From assembly GCA_003133075.1 (NCBI GenBank), contig PKZN01000042.1:1-13320 (forward strand): a stretch of DNA of 13,320 nucleotides, given 5' to 3'. Of this stretch, positions 1-7,001 are shown in pieces. A program made the position numbers and the translations under genes. The notes below the pieces were generated by a model. The model did no database searches and was not told the origin of the DNA. It saw only the letters and a program-made list of their open reading frames with translations. Every line of letters begins with the position of its first letter. The stretch's first letter is position 1. Source of the stretch: Acidimicrobiaceae bacterium (GTDB taxonomy: Bacteria > Actinomycetota > Acidimicrobiia > Acidimicrobiales > RAAP-2).

Positions 1-48
1 GAACGAAACATCATTGGCGGGTAGTTAGAGCCCTGTGGCTCTGACCCG
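1..48 (+). other. Upstream DUF2237 coding remnant with in-frame TAG
   Basis: Reading in the frame of the ATG at 49, these bases give E-R-N-I-I-G-G, a TAG stop at 22-24, then L-E-P-C-G-S-D-P leading into the annotated start. This is the conserved N-terminal signature of DUF2237 proteins, with the stop at the variable position between the GG and LEPC blocks. The reading frame continues off the left edge of the window, so the original start is not visible. Confidence 0.75.
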
Positions 49-387
49 ATGACGGGCTTTTACCGCGACGGTTGTTGCTCGTCGGGTGAGGAAGACTACT
101 GGAGCCACACGATCTGCGCGGTGGTGACCCACGAGTTTCTCCAGCACCAGCGCGCAATCGGCAACGACTTGTCGACCCCGATGCCGCAGTACCGGTTCCC
201 CGGTTTGGTGCCCGGGGATCGCTGGTGCGTCACCGCCGCGAACTGGCTGCGCGCCCACCACGATGGCGCCGCCGCGTACGTGGTACTCGCGTCGACGCAC
301 GAACGGGCCTTGGAGATCGTCCCACTGGCGACGCTCCGCGAACACGCCGTGGACGTTCCGACGGGACCCGGTGACCTCGAGGACTAA
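49..387 (+). CDS. DUF2237 family protein (conserved N-terminus interrupted by a stop)
   Basis: The 112-residue product matches the small DUF2237 (COG3651) family of unknown function. Visible family signatures are the opening MTGFYRDGCC with its paired cysteines, then SHTICAVVT, GNDLSTPMP, FPGLVPGDRWC and a C-terminal THERALEIVPLATLREHAVDV. Family members normally begin about 15-20 residues earlier, with a motif of the form RNVLGGxLEPCSxDPMTGFYRDGCC. That upstream part is readable in the same frame here but carries a TAG at 22-24, so the open frame starts only at the ATG at 49. No Shine-Dalgarno sequence precedes this ATG. The gene is convergent with the SDR gene, 26 bp away. The body of the gene looks intact. 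Either the TAG is a recent mutation or sequence error, or translation reinitiates at 49 to give a shortened protein. The family identity is secure; whether the gene is functional is not. Confidence 0.85.
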   Translation: MTGFYRDGCCSSGEEDYWSHTICAVVTHEFLQHQRAIGNDLSTPMPQYRFPGLVPGDRWCVTAANWLRAHHDGAAAYVVLASTHERALEIVPLATLREHAVDVPTGPGDLED

Positions 388-413
388 CGCTCACCTTGTC
401 GTCGGGCGCCGAA

Positions 414-1319
414 TCACACCGTGAAGTAGTGCCCTTCGTCGAGGTCGTCTAGTAATCCGGGACGCGCTGGCGTCCAGCTCATGAGCTGCTGGGTCGCGGC
501 GCTGGAGGTCGGATTGTCGAGCTGCACGAAGAGGCTGAGATACGTGAAGTACGCGTCCGCCTCATCCGCGGGAATCGACACGACGGGGAGGTTGAGGTTG
601 CGTCCAATGGCTTCGGCGATCGCACGGAAGGGGACACCCTCGTCACCAACTGCGTGCAGCCTCGTGCCCGCGGGCGCTGATTCCACCGCGAGTCGGTAGA
701 GGTGGGCGGCGTCGAGCGTGTGGACCGCGGGCCAGTGGTTCGTCCCCTCACCGACGTAGGCGGCGAATCCCTTTTCCCGAGCGATGGCGATGAGTCCCGG
801 GACGAACCCGTGGTGGTCGAGCGAGCTGTGCACGGTGGGTGTCAGACGGATCACCGAGGATCGTACGCCGCGCTCGGCCGAGGCGATCACGGCGTTTTCC
901 GCGTCGATGCGCGGGCCGCTTTCCACGACGTCGGTCTCGACGCCAGTGCGTCCAAGTTGGAGGAACGCCAATGAGAGGGTGCCCGAGGAGATAACCAGTG
1001 GCTTATTGGTGCCAGCCAGAGTCTCGATCATGGCGTTGATGGCCACGCTGTCGGACTCCGCTGCTCCGACGAAGTCACCCGCACGCATGGCATCGTGTCG
1101 AAACGCCAAATGAATCACACCGTCTGACGCCTCGGTCGCGGCGCGCAGCGCGTCGAGATCGTCGAGTGAACCACGTTGGACCTCGGCACCCGCCGCGGTG
1201 ATCACGGCGGCGGCTTCGTCGGATCGGGCGTATCCAACGACGCCGTGGCCCGCACCGAGCAGTTCGGGAATCACGGCGGAACCGATGTGACCGGACGCGC
1301 CGGTGACGAAAATACGCAT
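414..1319 (-). CDS. Atypical SDR / NAD-dependent epimerase-like oxidoreductase
   Basis: The 301-residue product is a Rossmann-fold protein of the extended/atypical short-chain dehydrogenase group. The N-terminal dinucleotide-binding motif TGASGHIG is at residues 6-13, after strand MRIFV. An Arg at position 32, after the second strand (YARSDE), would fit NADP(H) preference, though this is inference. Conserved blocks of the SDR_a7-like subgroup follow: DGVIHLAF near 66-73, PLVISSGTL at 107-115, HGFVPGLIAIAREKG, WPAVHTLDAAHLYRLA and LDNPTSSA. The usual YxxxK catalytic pair is not visible downstream of the SSG strand, which is typical of this atypical group, so the reaction and substrate are unknown. 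I chose the ATG at 1319 over an upstream TTG at 1334 because a GGAGG lies 8 nt before it. The gene diverges from the tetR gene, with two palindromic sites between them, so it is a probable regulatory target. Confidence 0.85.
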   Translation of the reverse strand: MRIFVTGASGHIGSAVIPELLGAGHGVVGYARSDEAAAVITAAGAEVQRGSLDDLDALRAATEASDGVIHLAFRHDAMRAGDFVGAAESDSVAINAMIETLAGTNKPLVISSGTLSLAFLQLGRTGVETDVVESGPRIDAENAVIASAERGVRSSVIRLTPTVHSSLDHHGFVPGLIAIAREKGFAAYVGEGTNHWPAVHTLDAAHLYRLAVESAPAGTRLHAVGDEGVPFRAIAEAIGRNLNLPVVSIPADEADAYFTYLSLFVQLDNPTSSAATQQLMSWTPARPGLLDDLDEGHYFTV

Positions 1320-1327
1320 AAGTGAAA

Positions 1328-1332
1328 CCTCC
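1328..1332 (-). promoter_or_regulatory. Shine-Dalgarno sequence of the SDR gene
   Basis: The minus strand reads GGAGG here, 8 nt before the ATG at 1319. This decides the start: the further-upstream TTG at 1334 overlaps the SD region and has none of its own. Confidence 0.75.
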
Positions 1333-1373
1333 AATTAGAAGAATCTCCCCGGCCCACTGGGCGAGAGAAGCGC

Positions 1374-1392
1374 GATGTCACTCGCTGACATC
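1374..1392. promoter_or_regulatory. Probable TetR operator 1 (perfect 7-5-7 palindrome)
   Basis: GATGTCA-CTCGC-TGACATC is a perfect inverted repeat with 7-bp arms and a 5-bp spacer. It lies in the divergent intergenic region between the SDR gene and the TetR gene. TetR-family dimers commonly bind palindromes of about this size near their own promoters. A close copy lies 31 bp downstream. The binding protein is inferred, not shown. Confidence 0.7.
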
Positions 1393-1404
1393 ACAGTAGC
1401 ACCT

Positions 1405-1423
1405 AATGTCAGTCGCTGCCATC
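1405..1423. promoter_or_regulatory. Probable TetR operator 2 (imperfect copy of operator 1)
   Basis: AATGTCA-GTCGC-TGCCATC matches operator 1 at 16 of 19 positions and keeps the 7-5-7 layout with degraded symmetry. The two sites are 31 bp apart centre to centre, about three helical turns, so two dimers could sit on the same face of the helix. It would overlap the first codons if tetR began at the ATG at 1406. With the GTG start at 1439 it lies just before the proposed -10 box. Confidence 0.6.
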
Positions 1424-1426
1424 AAG

Positions 1427-1432
1427 TACGAT
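1427..1432 (+). promoter_or_regulatory. Candidate -10 box for leaderless tetR
   Basis: TACGAT ends 6 nt before the GTG at 1439, so transcription could begin at the start codon itself. It matches the -10 consensus at four of six positions. No convincing -35 hexamer is seen. Operator 2 lies directly upstream, where bound repressor would block polymerase. Confidence 0.35.
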
Positions 1433-1438
1433 TCCGGT

Positions 1439-2002
1439 GTGAGTCGGTGGGAACCAAACGCCCGAGGTCGTCTCGAACGGGCCGCGATGGACCTCTACGT
1501 GGAGAGGGGATTCGAACAAACCACGGTCGCCGAGATCGCCAGCCGTGCGGGGCTCACGGAGCGGACCTTCTTTCGGTACTTCAGTGATAAACGCGAGGTG
1601 CTGTTCTACGGAGCAGCGTCGCTACAAGAACTCCTGGTCACTACCGTCACCGATGCGCCAGCGGGGACGTCGCCCATCAGCGCGGTCGCTGGAGCTATTG
1701 AGATCGCCGGTGCTCTCTTTCAGGAGCGACGCGACGGATCGAGGACGCGCCAAGCGGTCATTGAGGCGAACGCGGAACTCAAGGAGCGAGAGTTGATCAA
1801 GCTGGCGGCACTCGCCGCCGCGATGGCCGAGGCCCTTCGCGGACGCGGCGTGAAAGACCCCATCGCCAGTTTGGCGGCCGAGGCGGGCATCGCCGTCTTA
1901 AAGATCAGCTTTGAGGAGTGGGTGTCCCTCTCGGGCGATGACGATTTACCGCTACGAATGAGGGCGGCCTTCGCGGACCTTCGAGCCGTGACGGCGGGTT
2001 GA
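1439..2002 (+). CDS. TetR/AcrR-family transcriptional regulator
   Basis: The product is a 187-residue DNA-binding repressor of the TetR family. The N-terminal helix-turn-helix domain is clear: GRLERAAMDLYVERGFEQTTV, then AEIASRAGLTERTFFRYFSDKREVL at about residues 31-55. The C-terminal ligand-binding part is Ala-rich helical and does not identify a ligand. I prefer the GTG at 1439 (MSRWEPNARGRL) because homologues typically begin with this RWEPNARGRL segment, and because an ATG start at 1406 would put operator 2 inside the gene. The 1406 start adds only 11 poorly conserved residues and remains possible. No Shine-Dalgarno sequence precedes either start. It diverges from the SDR gene and probably represses both itself and that gene through the two palindromes. 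Confidence 0.88.
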   Translation: MSRWEPNARGRLERAAMDLYVERGFEQTTVAEIASRAGLTERTFFRYFSDKREVLFYGAASLQELLVTTVTDAPAGTSPISAVAGAIEIAGALFQERRDGSRTRQAVIEANAELKERELIKLAALAAAMAEALRGRGVKDPIASLAAEAGIAVLKISFEEWVSLSGDDDLPLRMRAAFADLRAVTAG

Positions 2003-2053
2003 GGACGTCGTTGCTCGACATCGCACGACCGTCGTCGAATCAGACGGGACGTA

Positions 2054-2087
2054 CAACGAGGCGCCTCCCGCGGGCGGCGCCTCGTTG
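2054..2087. terminator. GC-rich hairpin, probable bidirectional terminator
   Basis: CAACGAGGCGCC and GGCGCCTCGTTG are perfect 12-bp inverted arms around a 10-base loop, and the loop contains the self-complementary CCCGCGGG. It lies between the convergent ends of tetR (2002) and the secreted-protein gene (2105), where a shared terminator is expected. Neither side has a T-run, so it is not a classical intrinsic terminator; stem-only terminators are commonly proposed in high-GC actinobacteria. Confidence 0.7.
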
Positions 2088-2104
2088 AGGTTGAGTCCGA
2101 TGAG

Positions 2105-2740
2105 CTACGAAGGCTGACCAGGGTTGGCCGGCGGCGATCCCAGCGCGAGCAGGGCCGCACTACGAACAACGAGGGCGCTGCCGAGTGTCGAGTCGTAGTT
2201 CAAGCGTGCGGTGTGGGCGTCCGGCCGAGTGGTGGCGATCGCCAATGCCGCGGCCAGTGTTGCCTGTGCGCCCACGATCGTTGCACGAAACGCCACGTTC
2301 GCTGACTGGATGCCCATGACGTAGGCGGTGCCGTTGTAGCCAGCCGGCGGCGTCGGGGGGTCACCCGCCGCGGTAATTGCCGTAATGCGGGCGTCGAGTG
2401 ACGCCGCGAGTGACGTTTCGAGCGTGGCCAGCGCCGCTTGACGCTCCGCCGGAGTTGTCGCGGTCGATCGTGCTTCGAAGTACGCGGCGCGATCGCTTTC
2501 GACCGACGCTCGATATGTCAATCGAATCGACTTCAGACCTTCAACGTATGACTTCCATGAGGCGTGGAACGCCTTCCAGGCAGCGGTAGCGCTCGTCGTG
2601 TTGGTGGCGACGCCGGTGGTCGACGTCGTTGAGGTGCTCGACGTGGTGGTTGAACTCGCGGCCGCTACTGCGGGAATGCTGAGTCCCATAGCGGTGACGA
2701 CGGCGACGGTGGCCAGCGACTTGACATTGAACTTCTTCAT
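2105..2740 (-). CDS. Secreted Ser/Thr- and Ala-rich helical protein, function unknown
   Basis: The 211-residue product has a clear Sec signal peptide: MKKFNVK, a hydrophobic core at about 9-25, and a likely cleavage after AVA near residue 27. A low-complexity Ser/Thr linker at 29-52 could be a spacer or O-glycosylation region. The rest is predicted helical and Ala-rich, with no Cys, interrupted by Pro-rich turns (GDPPTPP at 126-132, GSPPANP at 201-207). The segments ending at these two turns align, suggesting an internal duplication. The ATG at 2740 is supported by AAGGGAG 6 nt upstream. I do not recognise a named family; an extracellular or envelope role follows from the signal peptide only. 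The gene is monocistronic, convergent with tetR and divergent from the diguanylate cyclase gene. Confidence 0.8.
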   Translation of the reverse strand: MKKFNVKSLATVAVVTAMGLSIPAVAAASSTTTSSTSTTSTTGVATNTTSATAAWKAFHASWKSYVEGLKSIRLTYRASVESDRAAYFEARSTATTPAERQAALATLETSLAASLDARITAITAAGDPPTPPAGYNGTAYVMGIQSANVAFRATIVGAQATLAAALAIATTRPDAHTARLNYDSTLGSALVVRSAALLALGSPPANPGQPS

Positions 2741-3014
2741 TAGGTTCTCCCTTCACAAGAACAAACTCGACACTAAGCAGCGCGATTGTGAGAGCGGTGT
2801 GAGGAAACTGTTGAAACGATGGGAGAAGAGTTCGAGTTTCCTTTGAATCGTCGCGGCACTCACGTTTGGCGACTGGCGTTGGTGGATCGAACGGGATCAA
2901 CGTGGGGTGCCGTCTCAGCGAGAACCGCTCTACCTAGGCTGAAAGGATGTTCTTCTTCTTGGTGAGTGCGCTCAAGACGAAGAGCGTGGCACGAGCGCGA
3001 CCACCGGGACAGCC
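2741..3014. other. Intergenic region between divergent genes
   Basis: These 274 bp separate the secreted-protein gene (-) from the diguanylate cyclase gene (+) and must hold both promoters. An 8-bp inverted repeat, AGGAAACT at 2802-2809 and AGTTTCCT at 2835-2842, lies 62-102 nt upstream of the secreted-protein start. It could be an operator or leader hairpin, but a match of this size could also occur by chance. TACCTAGGCT at 2931-2940 is a weak -10-like candidate for the + gene. I see no RNA gene or convincing ORF here. Confidence 0.4.
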
Positions 3015-4787
3015 GTGACGCCCATCGAAACGTCGACGTCAGTTCTGGAAATTCTCAAATCGGCCGGATCGCATCCGGTCGTGCGTGGTTTTCCTGAGGG
3101 CGCGATCGTGGTCTTTGACCGGGATCTTCGTTACCTCTGCGCCGGCGGAGAAGGTCTCGCTCTCGTCGGGCTCACCCGCTTCGACTACGAGGGGCGAACG
3201 ATCTACGAGGTGTTTCCTCGAGCAGTGGCGTCGGTACTCGAACAGCCCTTTCGCGACGCGCTCGCGGGCAAGGAGGTATCGCTCGACGTCTTCTACGCGG
3301 GTCGGACATACTTTCACCGAATCGCACCACTGCGAGACGACGACCAGCAGATCGTGGCGGGGATTGGTTTCGTCCTGGACGTCACGGCCGCGCGCGATGC
3401 CGAGCGGGCGCTTCGCGAGTCAGAGACGATGGTGCGCGACGAACGCCGCCGACTGAGAGACGCCGAGGACATCGGACACTCCGGTTCCTGGGAGTGGGAC
3501 CTCGCGAGCGACGTCATCACGTGGTCCGACGGTCTCTTTGTGCTCCACGGGATCGAACGCGAAAGTTTTCCTGACGGGTACGCTCAGGCGGCGAGTCGCG
3601 TCGACCCGGCTGATCGGGAGCTCGTCGACGCAGCCATGGATGCGTGTCGTCGAGGAGAGTCGAGCTTCTTCCGGTACCGAGTGACGAGAGTGATCGACGG
3701 ACAGACGCGGTGGTTCGCCTCGCGCGCGAGCGGCATCGTGGAGGACGGGGTCGTGACGCGTCTCGTCGGTGCGGTCGCTGACGTGACAGATCAAGTGTCC
3801 GCTGAAGAGGAGGTCACTGCCGCGAACAAGTTCTTGCAGGCGGTCATGACTGCCTCGCCGGACTACACCTTCATATCGAACATACAGACCGGCGTCTTGG
3901 TCTACGGCTCACGAGACCGAGATCTCCTCGGTGTTAGCAACTCGAGCACCGAGCTCGTTGGTCACAATCTGAAGCGACTCGTACACCCAGACGACGTTGC
4001 GGCGTGGGAGGCGATGAACGACGCGTCACGGGACTTGAAGGATGGCGAGGTACTGCAAATCCGCTACCGGCTTCGCCACGCCGATGGTCGGTGGCACTGG
4101 ATGACCCGTCACGCGGTGCCCTTTCGTCGTGACGCCTCGGGCAAGGTCGTCGAGGTGCTCGGCGTTCTTCGTGACGTGACTGACGTCGTCAACACGTGGG
4201 AAGGTCAACTGCAGGACGCACTGCACGACGAGCTCACGGGACTGCCCAGTCGCTCCCTCGTTCTGGACCGTATCGAAGAGGCCCTCGCCCGCACCGGGCG
4301 TGACGGGAGAGCGATCGCCGTCTTGTACTGCGACCTTGACGGGTTTAAGCGCGTCAACGACGCGGCCGGCCACGCCGCGGGCGACGCCGTCCTCGTCGAG
4401 GCCGCGGCCAGATTCCGTGGAGCGTTGCGCGACGGCGACACGGTGGCGCGTATGGGTGGCGACGAGTTCGTGCTCATCGTCGAACCGTGGAATCGCTCCT
4501 CGCCTGACGCGCACCGCGCTCGCGACGGCACGGACGCTCGAGCGCTCGGCAAAGAGGTTGCGACGCGCGTGCTGCGGGCCATGAGTGAGCCCTTCGTCGT
4601 CGACGACGTCGAATTCGACGTCACCGTGAGTATCGGTGTCACCCACGCGTCGTGCGTCGGTTGGGACGCGACCCGGGGGGAGCAGGCTGGTGACGTCATC
4701 CGAGAAGCGGACGGGGCGATGTACGAGTCCAAACGACGCGGCGGCAACCAGAGTCGGGTCTTCGGCGACGCGGAGCCCGCTGCGTAA
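3015..4787 (+). CDS. Diguanylate cyclase with three PAS domains
   Basis: The 590-residue product is predicted to make cyclic di-GMP from two GTP. It has three PAS-type sensor modules at about 25-125, 145-262 and 265-395, the last two of the PAS_3/PAC type (HPDDVAAWE, RHADGRWHWM, VLRDVTD). A C-terminal GGDEF domain at about 400-585 opens with HDELTGLPSR. The signature GGDEF is intact at 481-485. The metal ligand Asp is expected at 440 (CDLDGF) and substrate contacts at N448 and D457. An RxxD inhibitory site (R472-D475) sits exactly five residues before GGDEF, so product feedback is likely. No EAL or HD-GYP domain and no membrane segment is seen, so it should be a soluble cytoplasmic sensor; the PAS ligand is unknown. 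The GTG start has only a weak GGGA 5 nt upstream, and no other in-frame start is nearby. A charged insert at about 491-512 follows GGDEF. Confidence 0.92.
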   Translation: MTPIETSTSVLEILKSAGSHPVVRGFPEGAIVVFDRDLRYLCAGGEGLALVGLTRFDYEGRTIYEVFPRAVASVLEQPFRDALAGKEVSLDVFYAGRTYFHRIAPLRDDDQQIVAGIGFVLDVTAARDAERALRESETMVRDERRRLRDAEDIGHSGSWEWDLASDVITWSDGLFVLHGIERESFPDGYAQAASRVDPADRELVDAAMDACRRGESSFFRYRVTRVIDGQTRWFASRASGIVEDGVVTRLVGAVADVTDQVSAEEEVTAANKFLQAVMTASPDYTFISNIQTGVLVYGSRDRDLLGVSNSSTELVGHNLKRLVHPDDVAAWEAMNDASRDLKDGEVLQIRYRLRHADGRWHWMTRHAVPFRRDASGKVVEVLGVLRDVTDVVNTWEGQLQDALHDELTGLPSRSLVLDRIEEALARTGRDGRAIAVLYCDLDGFKRVNDAAGHAAGDAVLVEAAARFRGALRDGDTVARMGGDEFVLIVEPWNRSSPDAHRARDGTDARALGKEVATRVLRAMSEPFVVDDVEFDVTVSIGVTHASCVGWDATRGEQAGDVIREADGAMYESKRRGGNQSRVFGDAEPAA

Positions 4788-4810
4788 CGCGAGCCGAACG
4801 AGCGACGTGT

Positions 4811-6847
4811 CTACCAAAGTTGCGAGAGTTGACCCGCGACGATGTCGGCGCCGTCTACCTTTGCGGCGGTCGTAGCGGCACGCTCACGCGTGACGTCGGG
4901 CGCGGGCACCTCATCGAGCGTCGCGCGCACGCCTTCGCTCAGGAATCGTGAGGGCTGGGCCCACGAATGATCGTCGCGCACGACGTGGTGGTGGTAGCGC
5001 AACGGGACGTAGATCGAGAGGTTTCGTCGCGCTCGCGTGACTGAGACGTAGAACAGCCGCCGCTCCTCTTCAAGTCCCTCGCGAGAGCCGAGCGCCATGT
5101 CGGAGGGAAAGTTGCCGTCGGCGGCGTGAATGACGTGCACGGCGTCGAACTCGAGGCCCTTGGCCGAGTGCACCGTTGAGAGGACGAGCCAGTCTTCGTC
5201 CACCATGGGCGGTCCCGCGAGGTCGCCGCTCGACACGGGTGCGTCGAGCGCTTGGTCGGCCGCCACGTCGCTCAGGCGAACCGCATCGGCGCACGCCACG
5301 ACGAGGGCGCTCAGATCCTCAAGTCTCGGCGCGGCGTCGTCGTAGGTGGCGACGATGAAGGGGCCGAGGGCCTCACGAATGCGTTCCGCTTGGAATACGA
5401 CCGCTTCGCCTTGTCGCACGCACATCGCGTCGATGAGTCGCGTGGACATATCGCGGACGTCCTCGGGCAAGTAGGCGACCACGTCGGGCCATCGACTGGT
5501 GACCACGTCAAAAGAGAGGGGCAGTGCCCGTGCGTCGTCGCGAAGGCCATCGAGCACGCGACGGGCCGTCGCCGGACCAACTCCAGGCAGGAGTTGGAGC
5601 AAACGAAACCACGACACCTCGTCGCGGGGATTATCCGCGAGACGAAACGACGCCAGCAGGTCCTTGACGTGAGCGGCCTCGAGGTAGCGCAGGCCACCGT
5701 ATTTGACAAAGGGGATCCGGCGCCGAGCGAGTTCGAGCTCCAGGTCACTGCTGTGGTGGGACGCACGGAAGAGAACGGCTTGTTTTTGCAGCGCGGTGCC
5801 AGATTCGTAGAGGTCGAGGACCCGATCAGCGACGAGTTCGGACTGTTGGCGTTCGTCGCTGCAGTGAATGAGGTGGGGCTGTCCCGCTCCGGGGTGCGCG
5901 ACGTTCTCTCGAAGCACGGCACAGAAACCTTCGGGAGCGTCGGCGGCGAGGGCGTTCGCGACGGCGAGAATCCCGGCGGTCGAACGGTAATTGAGATCCA
6001 AGGTAATAGTCGTGAGACCGTCAAAGTAGTTCTCGGCTTCGAGCAGAAATCGAGGTGACGCGCCACGAAAACCGTAGATGGCCTGTGCGTCATCGCCGAC
6101 CAGCGTCACGCGCGGATCGGCCGTACGCAGTCCGACGAGTACGTCGAGTTGGAGTTTGTTGACGTCTTGGAACTCATCGACGAGCACGTGGTCGTAGTCC
6201 GCGGCGATCGCTTTACCCAGCACGTCGTGCTGCACGACCACGCGCCAATACAGCAAGAGATCATCGAAGTCCAAGAGCCCGAGCGAGCGTTTTTTCGCGG
6301 TATAAGCGCTGAAGATCGCTCCAACTTCCTCGGCGCGGTCAGCGCACCAGGGTGCGTGTTCGGCGAGGACTTCCACCAGCGGCACGCCGGTGTTCACCGT
6401 TCGCGAATACAGTGCCGCCAACGTTGACTTCTTGGGTAGGCGTCGTTCGGCGCTGACGACGCGAAGATCTCCTCGGACGAGGTCCAAGAGGTCCGCGGCG
6501 TCGCCGTGGTCCAAGACGCCAAACCCCTCGGGGAGACCAACCGCGTCGTGGTATCGGCGCAATGTTCGATGCGCGACCGAGTGGAAGGTCCCGCCCGTGA
6601 CTCGGCGAGACTGGTCGGCGCGGCGCATCGCGCGCACGCGCCCAATGACGTCGCGAGCAGAACGGCGGGTGAAGGTCAAGAGCAAGATCCGCTCCGGGAT
6701 GATCCCCCCGTCGAGTAAGAACTCCACTCTCGCCGTCAGAGTCGTCGTCTTGCCGGTGCCTGGTCCCGCGATCACGCGCAGTGGGCCATCGCCGAAACAC
6801 GCCGCTTCGCGTTGTCGGTCGTTGAGGGTCGACCCCGAAGCGAACAT
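4811..6847 (-). CDS. UvrD/Rep-type superfamily 1 DNA helicase
   Basis: The 678-residue product is an ATP-dependent 3'-5' DNA helicase by family. All core motifs are visible: Q-motif LNDRQREAA (8-16), Walker A AGPGTGKT (27-34), TFTRRSA (58-64), TGGTFHS (84-90), Walker B DEFQD (224-228), GDDAQAIYGFRG (251-262), LNYRST (285-290), VHSAKGLEF (559-567) and EERRLFYVSVTRARRNL (594-610). A helix-hairpin-helix-like LPGVGPATARRVL lies at about 420-432. Length is close to E. coli Rep. I do not see an HRDC domain like that of actinobacterial UvrD2, nor an AddA/RecB-type nuclease domain; the C-terminal 60 residues look like a short linker ending QLSQLW. Likely roles are repair, replication restart or recombination, but the exact orthologue is not determined. 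The ATG at 6847 lacks a Shine-Dalgarno sequence and may be leaderless. It is convergent with the cyclase gene, 23 bp away. Confidence 0.93.
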   Translation of the reverse strand: MFASGSTLNDRQREAACFGDGPLRVIAGPGTGKTTTLTARVEFLLDGGIIPERILLLTFTRRSARDVIGRVRAMRRADQSRRVTGGTFHSVAHRTLRRYHDAVGLPEGFGVLDHGDAADLLDLVRGDLRVVSAERRLPKKSTLAALYSRTVNTGVPLVEVLAEHAPWCADRAEEVGAIFSAYTAKKRSLGLLDFDDLLLYWRVVVQHDVLGKAIAADYDHVLVDEFQDVNKLQLDVLVGLRTADPRVTLVGDDAQAIYGFRGASPRFLLEAENYFDGLTTITLDLNYRSTAGILAVANALAADAPEGFCAVLRENVAHPGAGQPHLIHCSDERQQSELVADRVLDLYESGTALQKQAVLFRASHHSSDLELELARRRIPFVKYGGLRYLEAAHVKDLLASFRLADNPRDEVSWFRLLQLLPGVGPATARRVLDGLRDDARALPLSFDVVTSRWPDVVAYLPEDVRDMSTRLIDAMCVRQGEAVVFQAERIREALGPFIVATYDDAAPRLEDLSALVVACADAVRLSDVAADQALDAPVSSGDLAGPPMVDEDWLVLSTVHSAKGLEFDAVHVIHAADGNFPSDMALGSREGLEEERRLFYVSVTRARRNLSIYVPLRYHHHVVRDDHSWAQPSRFLSEGVRATLDEVPAPDVTRERAATTAAKVDGADIVAGQLSQLW

Positions 6848-6854
6848 ACGTTCG

Positions 6855-6860
6855 ATAGTA
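6855..6860 (-). promoter_or_regulatory. Candidate -10 box for leaderless helicase gene
   Basis: The minus strand reads TACTAT, matching TATAAT at four of six positions, and ends 7 nt before the ATG at 6847. No Shine-Dalgarno sequence intervenes and no good -35 hexamer is seen. The spacing would start the transcript at or next to the ATG. Confidence 0.4.
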
Positions 6861-6990
6861 CCGTAGGCCCGTTACCCGCCGGGGTACCGCCCACGCACTG
6901 CCCGGCATCCGCCTCACTACCTCGTTATCGTGGGTTCGTCCGTCTCCGAGGTCAGAACGATGACGTCTTGCCTCGATAACCAGGACGGAC

Positions 6991-6994
6991 GGAG
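6991..6994 (+). promoter_or_regulatory. Shine-Dalgarno sequence of the Asp-box lipoprotein gene
   Basis: GGAG lies 7 nt before the ATG at 7002. This supports 7002 over the in-frame ATGs at 6930 and 6960, which would place about 24 or 14 extra polar residues ahead of the lipoprotein signal peptide. Confidence 0.6.
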
Positions 6995-7001
6995 TTGTGT
7001 G

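Noticed and set aside
1406..1438. ATG at 1406 as the tetR start
   Set aside because: It would put operator 2 across the start of the gene and adds 11 residues not typical of the family, with no Shine-Dalgarno sequence. It is kept only as an alternative.
2802..2842. 8-bp inverted repeat AGGAAACT/AGTTTCCT as a regulatory hairpin
   Set aside because: The 25-base loop and single occurrence make chance a reasonable explanation; noted only within the intergenic description.
4605..4622. Perfect 18-bp palindrome GACGTCGAATTCGACGTC
   Set aside because: It lies inside the GGDEF coding region and encodes D-V-E-F-D-V with the GAC and GTC codons used throughout these genes, so codon bias explains it.
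5252..6058. Long open frame of 268 codons on + opposite the helicase gene
   Set aside because: It is antisense to a strongly conserved helicase, has no recognisable motif, and its composition mirrors the opposite strand; it is a high-GC shadow frame.
6871..6889. Imperfect palindrome GTTACCC-gccg-GGGTACC in the helicase/lipoprotein intergenic region
   Set aside because: The arms are seven bases with a mismatch, there is only one copy, and no local regulator exists to bind it; not enough to call an operator.
6930..7001. ATGs at 6930 and 6960 as starts of the lipoprotein
   Set aside because: They would place a polar extension before a well-formed lipoprotein signal peptide, while the ATG at 7002 has GGAG 7 nt upstream.
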